In this document: in pieces, positions 8,380 through 16,771 of the stretch
How positions within the stretch are numbered: the stretch's first letter is position 1
How the letters are laid out: every line of letters begins with the position of its first letter
Assembly (NCBI RefSeq): GCF_003611035.1
Contig: NZ_CP030033.1
Location: forward strand, 1,550,001 to 1,614,000
Source of the DNA: Cryobacterium soli
GTDB taxonomy: Bacteria > Actinomycetota > Actinomycetes > Actinomycetales > Microbacteriaceae
Direction of reading: 5' to 3'
Length of the DNA: 64,000 bases
Translations under genes and position numbers: made by a program
Notes under the pieces: generated by a model
The model's input: the letters and a program-made list of their open reading frames with translations, nothing else
Database searches by the model: none
What the model was told of the DNA's origin: nothing

Positions 8380-8385
8380 GCGACG

Positions 8386-9891
8386 ATGAGCGACACGACC
8401 TCGACAGCGCCCGCCCCCAGCGCCCCTGACAGCACGACCCGCAGCTATGACGTCATCGTGATCGGCGCCGGCGCCGTGGGCGAGAACGTGGCCGACCGCA
8501 CGGTGCAGGGCGGCCTGACGACCCTCATCGTGGAGGCCGAACTGGTGGGCGGCGAATGCTCCTACTGGGCCTGCATGCCCTCCAAGGTGCTGTTACGCAG
8601 CGGCGCGGTGCTCGCCGCCGCCCGCCGGGTGGCCGGCGCAGCCGAGGCCGTCACCGGGCAGCTCGACGTGGCGGCTGTGCTCAAGCGCCGCACCGAGTTC
8701 ACCCACGACTGGAACGACGACAGTCAGGCCGAGTGGCTCGATTCCGCCGGCATCGACCTGCTGCGCGGGCACGCCAGACTCAGCGGCATCCGCGAGGTCA
8801 CCGTCGAGACCACGGATGGCCCGGTGATCATCACCGCGAAACACGCCGTGGTGCTCAGCACCGGCTCCAGCGCGCTACTGCCCGACATCGACGGCCTGGC
8901 CGACGTCTCCCCGTGGACCAGCAGGGACGCCACCTCGGTGAAGCATGTTCCCGGCCATCTCGCGATCATCGGCGGCGGTGTCGTGGCCGTGGAGATGGCC
9001 GCCGCCTACCGCTCGCTGGGCGCGCAGGTGACCCTGCTCGTGCGCAGCTCGCTGCTGCGCGACCAGGAGCCCTTCGCCGGCGAGATGGTGGCCGCCGCGC
9101 TCGCCGACGCGAGGGTGGAGGTGCTCACCGACGCGAGCCCCACCGGAGCCCGCCGCACCGACGAGGGCGAGGTGACCCTGGTTCTCGCCGACGGTCGCAC
9201 GGTCACGGCCGACGAGGTTCTCGTGGCCACCGGCCGAACCCCGCGCACCCAGGACCTGGGCGTGGAGACCGTGGGCCTGACGCCCGGCGACTGGGTGAGC
9301 GTGGACGACACCATGCTCGTGCAGGGCGACTCCCCCGCGCTGGCCGGCGAGTGGCTGTACGCCACGGGCGACCTCAACCACCGGGCCCTGCTCACCCACC
9401 AGGGCAAGTACCAGGCCAGGGCCGCGGGCGACGTCATCGCGGCGCGCGCCGCCGGCCTCGTCGTGGACGACGCCCCCTGGGGCACCCACGTCGCCACCGC
9501 CGACCACGCGGCCGTGCCGCAGGTCACCTTCACCGACCCCGAGGTCGCGTCGGTCGGGCTCACCGCCGCCGCGGCGGAGAAGGCCGGTTTCCGAACCCGG
9601 GTGCTCGACTACGACCTCGCCTCAGTGGCCGGGGCAAGCGTGGTCGCCGACGGGTACACGGGCCGGGCCCGCGCGATCGTCGACCTCGACACCGAGGTGC
9701 TCCTCGGCGTCACCTTCGTGGGCGCCGGGGTGGGCGAGCTGCTGCACGCGGCCACCATCGCCGTGGTCGGCGAGGTGCCGGTCAGCCGGCTCTGGCACGC
9801 CGTGCCCAGCTACCCCACCCTCAGCGAGGTCTGGTTGCGGCTGCTCGAGGAGTACGGCCGCCCGCCCGCCGCCGGCACCCGGAGCGAGTGA
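8386..9891 (+). CDS. pyridine nucleotide-disulfide oxidoreductase (mercuric reductase/dihydrolipoamide dehydrogenase-like)
   Basis: 501 residues. FAD-binding [16 protein letters not shown], then the redox-active pair in [13 protein letters not shown] (Cys-x4-Cys), a second Rossmann motif [19 protein letters not shown], the ATGD FAD motif ([20 protein letters not shown]) and a C-terminal [13 protein letters not shown] with the catalytic His and Glu. A cytosolic flavoenzyme that moves electrons from NAD(P)H to a disulfide or quinone. The ring-specific SYWAC variant is typical of a subgroup distinct from true lipoamide dehydrogenase, so the partner is unknown. Leaderless start. The next gene begins in its stop codon. 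Confidence 0.85.
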   Translation: MSDTTSTAPAPSAPDSTTRSYDVIVIGAGAVGENVADRTVQGGLTTLIVEAELVGGECSYWACMPSKVLLRSGAVLAAARRVAGAAEAVTGQLDVAAVLKRRTEFTHDWNDDSQAEWLDSAGIDLLRGHARLSGIREVTVETTDGPVIITAKHAVVLSTGSSALLPDIDGLADVSPWTSRDATSVKHVPGHLAIIGGGVVAVEMAAAYRSLGAQVTLLVRSSLLRDQEPFAGEMVAAALADARVEVLTDASPTGARRTDEGEVTLVLADGRTVTADEVLVATGRTPRTQDLGVETVGLTPGDWVSVDDTMLVQGDSPALAGEWLYATGDLNHRALLTHQGKYQARAAGDVIAARAAGLVVDDAPWGTHVATADHAAVPQVTFTDPEVASVGLTAAAAEKAGFRTRVLDYDLASVAGASVVADGYTGRARAIVDLDTEVLLGVTFVGAGVGELLHAATIAVVGEVPVSRLWHAVPSYPTLSEVWLRLLEEYGRPPAAGTRSE

Positions 9892-10301
9892 TGCGGCGCA
9901 TCCTGTTCGACTCGCCGATCAGCCGGGCCGGGTACCTCTACGCCACCGCCGTCGGCCTGGTCTGGGGTTCGATCTGGAGCACCGGCCGGGTGGAACGCCG
10001 AGAAGGACTGTTCGTCTTCCGCGGGCTGCCGGCCTGGGCGTTCGGCCGCGGCGGCTCCTGCGTGGGCGGCTGCTACCTCACCAACCAGAATGTGTCGGCG
10101 GATGTGCTCGAGCACGAGGCCGTGCACAAGGCGCAGTGGCAGCGCTACGGCATGCTGTTCCCGCTGCTGTACTTCATCGCCGGGCGCGACCCGCTGAAGA
10201 ACCGGTACGAGATCGAGGCCGGCCTCGAGAAGGGCGGCTACCTGCGGAAGAAGCGGGTGGTCACGCGTGCTCCGCGCGACCGTTCCGCCAGTACCCCATG
10301 A
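9891..10301 (+). CDS. small membrane-associated protein with HExxH motif
   Basis: 136 residues, function unknown. The ATG shares one base with the TGA of the flavoprotein gene, so the two are co-translated. Visible: a hydrophobic segment (AGYLYATAVGLVWGSIWST), a Gly/Cys patch RGGSCVGGCY, and LEHEAVHKAQWQRYG with His75-Glu76-x-x-His79, the zinc-metallopeptidase signature, followed by hydrophobic MLFPLLYFIAG. Homologues in this family are sometimes labelled Fe-S oxidoreductase, but nothing here supports that. The last 41 bases overlap the convergent siderophore-interacting gene. Confidence 0.78.
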   Translation: MRRILFDSPISRAGYLYATAVGLVWGSIWSTGRVERREGLFVFRGLPAWAFGRGGSCVGGCYLTNQNVSADVLEHEAVHKAQWQRYGMLFPLLYFIAGRDPLKNRYEIEAGLEKGGYLRKKRVVTRAPRDRSASTP

Positions 10302-11196
10302 AGGCCACCTGGCGTCGGTCGATGCCGACCTCGGAAACCAGGAACCGGCGCAGCCGCTTGATCACACCGGCTTCACCGGCCAGCCAGGCGTAGAGCTCGC
10401 CGTCCAGGGCGGACCCGTCGGGCACCTCCCAGAGGATGGACTCGTCGATGTCGATGTCGGGGAGCACGGTGCCGCTGTGGTGAGCGGTGATGAACCTGGC
10501 AGTCCAGCCCTTCACCGCGGACTCGAGCGCCGCGCCGTGGCCGGCGCCGTTGCGGGGCAGCCAGGTGACGGTGACGCCATCCGGGGCGTTCGTCTCGTGC
10601 GCGTCGCCGGCCTCTGGCACCTCGATGTAGGCGCAGCCGCGGGCCGTGCGGGGCAGGGCGGAGAGGATGGCGCAGATCGCCGGCGCCGCGGTCTCGTCGC
10701 CCGCGATCAGCACGGTGTTGGCGTTGCCGGGGGCCCATTCGATGCCGACGATGGGGTTGTCGCCGTCGGCGACGGGTCCCACGATGGCGACCTCGTCGCC
10801 GACGATGGCGGCGCGCACCCAGCGCGACGCGGGTCCGGCGTCACCGTGGGTGACGAAGTCGATGTCGACCTCGCGGTGCTCCGGACGGGCGTGCCGCACC
10901 GTGTAGGTACGGATGGGATTGCGGCGCTCCTCGGGCAGATCCCGCCAGGTCTCGTACCAGGAGTCGCTGCGGGGGAAGGACGAGACGCCCACCCCGGGCA
11001 GCGGGAGCACGATCTTGATGCGCTGGTCGAGGCCGGCGGTGCCGAATTCGTGCAGGTCGGGGCCCGTGAAGGTCACCCGGGTGAAGTTGGTCGACAGCCG
11101 TTGAACGCGCGCCACGGAGACGGCAAACGGGCGGTAGCTGGGGCGCGGTGCCCGCACACGTGCGGCCGGCGCGGGAGCGACTGTCGAAGTAAGCAT
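10261..11196 (-). CDS. siderophore-interacting protein (ViuB-type ferric-siderophore reductase)
   Basis: 311 residues. N-terminal FAD-binding barrel with RVQRLSTNFTRVTFTGPDL and the R-x-Y-T motif in NPIRTYTVRH; then VTHGDAGPASRWV, and an NADPH-binding C-terminal domain with LIAGDETAAPAICAIL, all characteristic of SIP family proteins. It reduces Fe(III)-siderophore complexes in the cytoplasm to release iron. Only 3 bases separate the ATG from a possible iron box, and CATACT six bases upstream suggests leaderless translation. It is convergent with, and overlaps by 41 bases, the HExxH membrane protein gene. Confidence 0.9.
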   Translation of the reverse strand: MLTSTVAPAPAARVRAPRPSYRPFAVSVARVQRLSTNFTRVTFTGPDLHEFGTAGLDQRIKIVLPLPGVGVSSFPRSDSWYETWRDLPEERRNPIRTYTVRHARPEHREVDIDFVTHGDAGPASRWVRAAIVGDEVAIVGPVADGDNPIVGIEWAPGNANTVLIAGDETAAPAICAILSALPRTARGCAYIEVPEAGDAHETNAPDGVTVTWLPRNGAGHGAALESAVKGWTARFITAHHSGTVLPDIDIDESILWEVPDGSALDGELYAWLAGEAGVIKRLRRFLVSEVGIDRRQVAFMGYWRNGRAEHA

Positions 11197-11199
11197 GGC

Positions 11200-11218
11200 C
11201 TAAGTATGGCATGCCTAA
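11200..11218 (-). promoter_or_regulatory. possible DtxR/IdeR-type iron box overlapping the -10 of the SIP gene
   Basis: Read on the minus strand: TTAGGCATGCCATACTTAG, partly palindromic and matching 11-12 of 19 positions of the DtxR/IdeR box (TTAGGTTAGSCTAACCTAA). It contains the -10 hexamer CATACT, which lies six bases before ATG 11196. A repressor bound here would block transcription of the SIP gene when iron is plentiful. The match is moderate. Confidence 0.45.
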
Positions 11219-11266
11219 CCTTCATTGCACCCCGAGAGTTCCCTGAATCCTGCCCACTGGCGGGTG

Positions 11267-11431
11267 TTACGCGGCGGTGACCCAGTCGCTGCTGACGTAG
11301 CTTCCGGCGCCGGGGCGAGTGGCGGGGCTGACGTAGCCGGTGGGGATGCCGGCCGGCCGGCCGGTGCTGACGTAGCCGGCCTGTTCGCTGCTGCGGTCGG
11401 TGTGGGCGGTGGTGCTGATGTAACCGTTCAT
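11267..11431 (-). CDS. 54-residue small protein with four YVS-type repeats
   Basis: A short gene with a strong ribosome site (AGGAG, 6 bases before ATG 11431) and a TAA stop. The product has four [G/S]Y[I/V]S[T/P/S] repeats with tyrosines at residues 4, 20, 33 and 45, separated by Ala/Gly/Pro/Thr/Arg linkers, and ends DWVTAA. No membrane segment, signal peptide or cysteine, and probably largely disordered. I do not recognise a function. It lies 118 bases downstream of katA on the same strand, so it may be the third gene of a fur-katA operon, and 70 bases upstream of the iron-linked SIP gene. Confidence 0.72.
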   Translation of the reverse strand: MNGYISTTAHTDRSSEQAGYVSTGRPAGIPTGYVSPATRPGAGSYVSSDWVTAA

Positions 11432-11549
11432 GATGCTCCTGTCGGGGATGGTGCCGGTCGACGCAGAGCTTCATTGGACGCGTGCTGGTGGGGGTCGTGC
11501 GGGGCCGCGCGGCCGGTGTCCGACCGCGCGACCCTGTGGTGGTGCTGTG

Positions 11550-13055
11550 TTACTCGCCGACGCCGACGGGCTCGGCGGACACGTTGGCCGAGGTGGCCTC
11601 CGCTTCGCCGTCGGCCAGGTTCAGCCGCAGGCTCGCACCGAGGGTGGCGTCCACGTTCGTCCAGTACTGGATGGCGCGCTCCTTGACCTCGGGGCGGGTG
11701 ACGCCGCCGACGGCACCGGTGATGGTGTCGAGGAATCGGGCCTTGGCCGCGTCGTCGAAGACGTCGCGGTACAGCGTGCCGGCCTGACCGAAGTCATCGT
11801 CGTCGGCTCGCAGGATCGCGGCGCTGCGCACGAGCGCACCGTCGCTCTCCCAGGTGCCGTCGCCCGCGAGGGCCTCGTCGGCGACGGGGCCGCCGAGCGA
11901 GTTGGGCGCGTAGTTCGGCGCACTGGCGTCGTTGAAGTGGTACCGGGCCGCGCCATCCTGTGAGTAGTTATTCACCGGAGCCTGCGGGGCGTTGATGGGC
12001 AGCTGGTTGTAGTTGGTGCCCACGCGGTAACGCTGCGCGTCCGGGTAGGAGAAGATGCGCGCCATGAGCATCTTGTCGGGGCTGGCCGCGATGCCGGGCA
12101 CGAAGTTCGCCGGCGAGAACGCGGCCTGCTCGATCTCGGCGAAGAAGTTGCCCGGGTTGCGATTGAGGGTGTGCGTGCCCACCTTGATCAGCGGGAAGTC
12201 GCTGTGCGGCCACACCTTGGTGAGGTCGAACGGGTTGAACCGGTAGGTCTTGCCCTCTTCGTACGGCATGACCTGCACGTGCACGTCCCAGGACGGGAAG
12301 TCGCCGGCGTCGATGGCCTCGTAGAGGTCGCGGCGGTAGTAGTCGGCGTCGGCGCCCGCGATGAGCTCGGCCTCGGCGCCTTCCATCTCGACGTTGCCCT
12401 GGTTGGAGGTGAAGTGGTACTTCACCCAGAAGCGCTCACCGGCGGCGTTGATCCACTGATAAGTGTGCGAACCGAAGCCGGGCATGGTGCGCCAGGAGCG
12501 CGGCAGGCCGCGGTCGCCCATCAGGTAGGTCACCTGGTGCGCGGACTCTGGCGAGAGGGTCCAGAAGTCCCACTGCATGTCGGCGTCGCGGAGGCCCGAG
12601 CCCGGCAGGCGCTTCTGCGAGTGGATGAAGTCGGGGAACTTGATGCCGTCGCGGATGAAGAACACCGGGGTGTTGTTGCCGACGATGTCGTAGTTGCCCT
12701 CGGTCGTGTAGAACTTGACCGAGAAGCCGCGCACGTCGCGCCAGGTGTCGGGCGAGCCCTGTTCGCCGGCGACGCTGGAGAAGCGCTGCAGGGTGTCGGT
12801 GCGGGCGCCGGGCTGGAACAGCGCGGCACGGGTGTAGGCGGACACGTCGCCGGTAACCTCGAAGACGCCGTGCGCTCCGCCGCCCTTGGCGTGCACGATG
12901 CGCTCCGGGATGCGCTCACGGTTGAACTGGGCGAGCTTTTCGACCAGGTAGCGGTCGTGCAGGGCGGTGACGCCCTCAGAGCCGGCGGTGAGGGAGTGCT
13001 CGTCGCTCGGGACCGGGGTTCCGGTCTGGGTGGTGGTGGGGGGCAGTGTTGTCAT
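11550..13055 (-). CDS. katA: monofunctional haem catalase
   Basis: 501 residues, small-subunit clade length. The catalytic His lies in [14 protein letters not shown], the Asn in [18 protein letters not shown], and the haem-ligand Tyr in [17 protein letters not shown]. Converts 2 H2O2 to water and O2 in the cytoplasm. The start at 13055 has AAGGAG six bases upstream; the in-frame ATG at 13097 would overlap fur and lacks a site. It follows fur by 34 bases, the usual regulator-catalase arrangement, so it is probably derepressed by peroxide. Confidence 0.96.
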   Translation of the reverse strand: MTTLPPTTTQTGTPVPSDEHSLTAGSEGVTALHDRYLVEKLAQFNRERIPERIVHAKGGGAHGVFEVTGDVSAYTRAALFQPGARTDTLQRFSSVAGEQGSPDTWRDVRGFSVKFYTTEGNYDIVGNNTPVFFIRDGIKFPDFIHSQKRLPGSGLRDADMQWDFWTLSPESAHQVTYLMGDRGLPRSWRTMPGFGSHTYQWINAAGERFWVKYHFTSNQGNVEMEGAEAELIAGADADYYRRDLYEAIDAGDFPSWDVHVQVMPYEEGKTYRFNPFDLTKVWPHSDFPLIKVGTHTLNRNPGNFFAEIEQAAFSPANFVPGIAASPDKMLMARIFSYPDAQRYRVGTNYNQLPINAPQAPVNNYSQDGAARYHFNDASAPNYAPNSLGGPVADEALAGDGTWESDGALVRSAAILRADDDDFGQAGTLYRDVFDDAAKARFLDTITGAVGGVTRPEVKERAIQYWTNVDATLGASLRLNLADGEAEATSANVSAEPVGVGE

Positions 13056-13089
13056 GGTGCTCCTTTGTGTCATGTGCTCGTCGTTCACG

Positions 13090-13638
13090 TCATTCAAAAG
13101 GTGTGGGTCGAAGATCGGGGGCGGATACCGCGGCGCCGGCCTGGCAGGCGGGGCAGAGACCCCAGAAGGTCACCTCAGCGGTCTGCACGATGAAGCCGGC
13201 GGAGTCGCTGGGAGTGAGGCACGGGGCCTCGCCCACGACGCACTCGACGTCGGTCACCGAGCGGCAGCCGGTGCAGATGAGGTGGTGGTGGTTGTCGCCC
13301 ACCCGGCGTTCGAACAGGGCGGCGGACCCGGCCGGTTCGATCCGGCGCACGAGGCCCGCGCTGGTGAAGGCATTCAGCACGCCGTAGACCGCCTGCAGGC
13401 TGGTGCCGGGGAGCCCCGCGCTCACGGTGTCGAAGAGCTGCTCGGCGGTGGCGTGAGCCGACTCAGCCAGGCCGGTGAGCACGGCCAGGCGGGGAGCGGT
13501 GACCTTGAGGCCGGCGGCGCGGATGACCGCGGCGAAGTCATCCGCGTGGCCATCGATCGCGTGGTCGGCGGCGTGGTGGCCGGTCGCATGGTGACCGGCA
13601 GAGCGCTGCTCCGCGGTGATCGTTCCGCCTGTGGCCAT
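13090..13638 (-). CDS. furA: Fur-family metalloregulator controlling catalase
   Basis: 182 residues. Winged-helix DNA-binding half ([15 protein letters not shown], then [22 protein letters not shown]) and metal-binding half with [12 protein letters not shown], plus a second CxxC near the end (LCPAC). The N-terminus carries a His-rich extension ([12 protein letters not shown]) not usual for Fur and possibly an extra metal site. By position next to katA and by its operator it most likely acts as a peroxide or iron sensor repressing fur-katA. The start is probably leaderless: TACCGT lies five bases upstream of the ATG. Confidence 0.92.
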   Translation of the reverse strand: MATGGTITAEQRSAGHHATGHHAADHAIDGHADDFAAVIRAAGLKVTAPRLAVLTGLAESAHATAEQLFDTVSAGLPGTSLQAVYGVLNAFTSAGLVRRIEPAGSAALFERRVGDNHHHLICTGCRSVTDVECVVGEAPCLTPSDSAGFIVQTAEVTFWGLCPACQAGAAVSAPDLRPTPFE

Positions 13639-13643
13639 GCCTC

Positions 13644-13649
13644 ACGGTA
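13644..13649 (-). promoter_or_regulatory. -10 box of the fur-katA promoter
   Basis: TACCGT on the minus strand lies five bases before the fur ATG (13638). The 13654-13676 palindrome lies just upstream, over the -35 region. Confidence 0.5.
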
Positions 13650-13653
13650 GCAG

Positions 13654-13676
13654 TTGTTTTGAACTCCTCAAAATAA
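13654..13676. promoter_or_regulatory. probable Fur/CatR-type operator
   Basis: A 23-bp palindrome, arms TTGTTTTGA and TCAAAATAA (8 of 9 paired) around ACTCC. It is strikingly AT-rich in a GC-rich genome. It sits 16-38 bases upstream of the fur ATG, over the -35 region, as expected for autoregulation. Confidence 0.75.
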
Positions 13677-13693
13677 GACACGCCGCGCCGGGG

Positions 13694-15121
13694 TCACACC
13701 CCGGGCGGAACCCGGTCCTGCCAGCGCAGCCGGCGCTCCAGTTGCGCGCCAAGGGCCAGCAGGGTGGCCTCACCGCCCGGCCGGCCGATCAGCTGCACGC
13801 CCATCGGCAGGCCGTCCGAGGTCTGCGCCACGGGCAGGGTGATGGCCGGCAGTCCGGAGACGTTGACCATCGAGGTGAACGGCGTGTACTGCACCTGCTG
13901 GGCGAAGTTGCGTTCGCCGTCTTCGGCGTCGTACCAGCCGACCGGCCGCGGGGTGAGCGCCAGCGCCGGGGTGAGCACGGCGTCGAACCGGCCCAGCTGG
14001 CGGATCAGGGAGCGCTCGTAGGTGGCCAGGGTGGTCAGCGCCTCGGCGACGTCACGGCCGGTCAGCGCCCGGCCGCGGTGCATCAGCCAGCGAGTGAGGG
14101 GTTCGAGCAGGGCCTCCTGCTCGGCGGTCTCGGCCGGAATCCGGGCGGCGCTGAGCTGCCAGAGCGCCCGGAACGCCGGCGCGTAACTCGGGTCCGGCTC
14201 CAGCGCGGTCTGCTCGATGCCGTGGCCCATGGCCGCGAAACCGTCCACGCCCACGGCGAGCGCCGCCAGCGCCTCCGGGGCCAGGCTGATCTCGTAAGCA
14301 TCGTCCCAGGCCGAGGTGGTCATCACACCCAGCTGGTAGCGCCCCTCGCCCCGCACGGCGGCGCCGAGCAGTTGCTGGTCTGCCCCGGGTGCCCGCACGG
14401 CGAACGGATGTGCCGGCCGACCGCCGGCGGGCGCGATCATGGCATCCAGCAGCAGCGCGGCATCCGCCACGGTGCGCGCCAGCGGGCCGGCCACGGGGAG
14501 ACCCCCTGGCACGTCGAGGCCACTCGCCGCGGGGATCCGGCCGCGAGACGGCTTGAGGCCGACGAGCCCGCAGGCGGCCGCGGGGATGCGCACCGACCCG
14601 CCACCGTCGCTGCCGGGGGCGAACGGCAGCATGCGGGCGGCCACGGCCACGGCGGCGCCGCCGCTGGATCCGCCGGCGCCGAGATCGGGGTTCCAGGGGT
14701 TGCGGGCGGGAGAACCGGCCACGGGCTCGGTGTACGAGGGCAGGCCGAATTCAGGGGTGGCGGTCTTCCCCAAGCTCACCCCGCCGGCCTCGTCGAGAGC
14801 CTGCACGAGCAGGTCGCTGGTCTCGGGCACCGTGCCCTGCATCAGCCGGGAGCCGAACCCCACGGGCACCCCGGCGCGTTGCTGCAGGTCCTTGTCGGCG
14901 AAGGGCAGCCCCCACAGCAGTGCTGTCCTGGGCACCTCGGTTTCCACGTGCCGCGCGCGGGCCAGGGCGGCCTCGGCGGTCACGGTGACGAAGGCGCCGA
15001 GGCCGGGGTTCAGCCGGTCGATGCGGGCCAGGTAGTGCCTGGTGAGCTCGGTGGGGCTGATCTCGCCCTGCTGCAGGGAGCGCCACTGTTCGAGGGCGGT
15101 CAGTTCGTGGAGGTCGGCCAT
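13694..15121 (-). CDS. amidase signature family hydrolase
   Basis: 475 residues. The Ser-cisSer-Lys triad of the amidase signature family is visible: Lys in PFADKDLQQ, and the Gly/Ser-rich stretch GAGGSSGGAAVAVAARM followed by GSDGGGSVRIPAAACG. Hydrolyses an amide to acid and ammonia; substrate unknown, and it is not next to gatB, so a GatA role is unlikely. No signal peptide. A TAGGCT -10 box six bases upstream of the ATG suggests a leaderless mRNA. It ends 55 bases before fur begins on the same strand. Confidence 0.88.
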   Translation of the reverse strand: MADLHELTALEQWRSLQQGEISPTELTRHYLARIDRLNPGLGAFVTVTAEAALARARHVETEVPRTALLWGLPFADKDLQQRAGVPVGFGSRLMQGTVPETSDLLVQALDEAGGVSLGKTATPEFGLPSYTEPVAGSPARNPWNPDLGAGGSSGGAAVAVAARMLPFAPGSDGGGSVRIPAAACGLVGLKPSRGRIPAASGLDVPGGLPVAGPLARTVADAALLLDAMIAPAGGRPAHPFAVRAPGADQQLLGAAVRGEGRYQLGVMTTSAWDDAYEISLAPEALAALAVGVDGFAAMGHGIEQTALEPDPSYAPAFRALWQLSAARIPAETAEQEALLEPLTRWLMHRGRALTGRDVAEALTTLATYERSLIRQLGRFDAVLTPALALTPRPVGWYDAEDGERNFAQQVQYTPFTSMVNVSGLPAITLPVAQTSDGLPMGVQLIGRPGGEATLLALGAQLERRLRWQDRVPPGV

Positions 15122-15127
15122 CCCCCG

Positions 15128-15133
15128 AGCCTA
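15128..15133 (-). promoter_or_regulatory. -10 box, leaderless promoter of the amidase gene
   Basis: TAGGCT on the minus strand lies six bases before ATG 15121. Confidence 0.55.
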
Positions 15134-15206
15134 GCGACCGGCCCTGACGAGGCCCCGGACCGGGGCCGCTGGCGAAGGGCAGGTTGCGCGCCAACTGTTC
15201 CCGCTC

Positions 15207-15244
15207 CGGACATCTGCGTCCGGTGCGCCGGGCGCAGATGTCCG
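15207..15244. repeat. 38-bp dispersed palindrome, copy 1
   Basis: Arms of 17 bases (CGGACATCTGCGTCCGG and CCGGGCGCAGATGTCCG) around TGCG. It lies between two divergent genes, so it is not simply a terminator. Related copies are at 27152-27189 and 29282-29319. Confidence 0.85.
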
Positions 15245-15310
15245 CTTTGGCAACAATCCGCCGGCGGATGCTGCGGATGCGCGGACTGGCTCTGGCCGCC
15301 CACGCCCGGG

Positions 15311-15316
15311 TAGCCT
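15311..15316 (+). promoter_or_regulatory. -10 box, leaderless promoter of the SDR gene
   Basis: TAGCCT lies exactly six bases before ATG 15323. Confidence 0.55.
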
Positions 15317-15322
15317 CGAAGG

Positions 15323-16147
15323 ATGACCCGCACTGACGCTGCCGCTCTGTACAACCCGATGGGCACGACCGCACTGATCACCGGGGCGTCGAGCGGGCTG
15401 GGGGTGGGCTTCGCGCACGAACTCGCCCGCCGGGGCGCCGACCTGGTGCTCACCGCACGCCGGCTGGACCGGCTCGAGGCCCTCGCCGTGGACCTGGCCG
15501 AGAAGTACGGCACGGTGTCCACCGTGATCCCGCTCGACCTCGCCGCCCCCGGCGCGGTCGCCGAGCTCGTGCGGGACCTCGCCGACCGGGATATCCGGGT
15601 GAGCACCCTGGTCAACAACGCCGGCTTCGGCCTGTTCGGCAGTCTGGTGGATGCGCCGGCCGCGCCCGTGCACGACCAGGTGGCGGTCAACGTCCAGGCG
15701 CTCACCGACCTCACCCACGCCCTCCTGCCTGGCCTGCTCAGCGCGGCGCTCACGCATCCGCAGGGCGCGGCGCTGGTGAACGTCGCGAGCACGGCGGCGT
15801 TCCAGCCGGTGCCACGACTGGCCGTGTACGCCGCGAGCAAGGCCTACGTGCTCAGCCTCACCGAAGCGCTCTGGTACGAGACCCGCAGCACCGGTCTCAA
15901 GGTGACCGCGCTGTGCCCCGGCCCGACCGAGACCGAGTTCTACACCGTCGCGCAGCGCTCCACGGCCGGCCCACGCCGCCTGGCGAGCGTGGACGAGGTG
16001 ATGCGCACGGCCTTCGCCGCGCTCGATGCGCCCCACACTCCCCCGCACGCGGTCAGCGGCGGGCAGAACCGGGTGCTGGCCTGGCTGGCCGCGGTCTCGC
16101 CCCGGCGCACCGTGGTGACCGTGACCGGGCGGCTGTCGCGCCGCTGA
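15323..16147 (+). CDS. short-chain dehydrogenase/reductase
   Basis: 274 residues, classical SDR. Cofactor motif TTALITGASSGLGVGFA, NNAG motif (LVNNAGFGLFG), catalytic Ser in NVASTAAF and YAASKAY (Tyr-x3-Lys), and the PGPTETEF segment after the active site. An Arg in TARRLDRLE suggests NADP(H). Substrate unknown; the pattern is the YqjQ/DltE-like group. Translation appears leaderless. The downstream acetyltransferase gene is convergent with a 15-base gap. Confidence 0.9.
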   Translation: MTRTDAAALYNPMGTTALITGASSGLGVGFAHELARRGADLVLTARRLDRLEALAVDLAEKYGTVSTVIPLDLAAPGAVAELVRDLADRDIRVSTLVNNAGFGLFGSLVDAPAAPVHDQVAVNVQALTDLTHALLPGLLSAALTHPQGAALVNVASTAAFQPVPRLAVYAASKAYVLSLTEALWYETRSTGLKVTALCPGPTETEFYTVAQRSTAGPRRLASVDEVMRTAFAALDAPHTPPHAVSGGQNRVLAWLAAVSPRRTVVTVTGRLSRR

Positions 16148-16162
16148 GCGCCGGGCTGCGGC

Positions 16163-16759
16163 CTACTTGAGGCTCTTCTGCAGCAGAACGGTGCCGAGCC
16201 AGCGTTCGAACTTGAAGCCGACCTTGCCCATCCGGCCGATCTCCTCGAACCCGAAGTCCTGGTGCAGCTTGATCGACGCCTCCGCGCCCTGGTCGGCGAT
16301 GACGGCGATGATCTCCTTGAGCCCGGCGGCCTTGGAGCGTTCGATCAGCTCGGCCAGCAGCACCCGGCCCAGGCCCTTGCCGGTGGATGCGGCGCCCAGG
16401 TAGATGGAGTTCTCCACCGTGAACCGGTACGCCTTCTTCTGCTTCCACGGGCTCACCAGCGCGTAACCGAGCAGCTGCCCGGCCGGCGACTCGGCCACGA
16501 TGAACGGCATGCCGAGCTTGGTCAGGTAGGCGAACTTGTCGCGCCACTCGGCGAGGGTCATCGCATCCTCGTCGAAGGTGACAGTGCTGTTGGCCACGTA
16601 GTAGTTGTAGATCTCCCGAATGTCGGGCAGGTCGGTGTCGACCGCATCCCGCAGCGAGTACTCGAACGCCGCCTCGGGCACCGGCGCCGGTGTCAGGTGG
16701 CGCGGCAGCCGTCGACGCGGCTGGTATTCCTCTTCTAGCACCGGATGGGTCCTCTCCAC
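16163..16759 (-). CDS. GNAT acetyltransferase, phosphinothricin acetyltransferase-like
   Basis: 198 residues. Starting at about residue 37: DTDLPDIREIYNYYVANSTVTFD, the signature of the PAT/Bar-like group, followed by GYALVSPW, the acetyl-CoA loop STGKGLGRVLLAELIE, and KLHQDFGFEEIG. Acetylates a small amine; resistance to phosphinothricin is not implied. The longest start is GTG 16759; it lies nine bases after a TAATCT -10-like box. The first 30 residues are not conserved in the family, so a downstream GTG is possible. It is the last gene of the PRTase/S51/ung operon, 12 bases after ung. Confidence 0.82.
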   Translation of the reverse strand: MERTHPVLEEEYQPRRRLPRHLTPAPVPEAAFEYSLRDAVDTDLPDIREIYNYYVANSTVTFDEDAMTLAEWRDKFAYLTKLGMPFIVAESPAGQLLGYALVSPWKQKKAYRFTVENSIYLGAASTGKGLGRVLLAELIERSKAAGLKEIIAVIADQGAEASIKLHQDFGFEEIGRMGKVGFKFERWLGTVLLQKSLK

Positions 16760-16771
16760 ATGGGAATCAGA

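Noticed and set aside
11073..11474. 133-codon His/Arg-rich frame over the YVS small gene
   Set aside because: Alternate frame of the same strand; the product is low complexity and the YVS frame has the real ribosome site.
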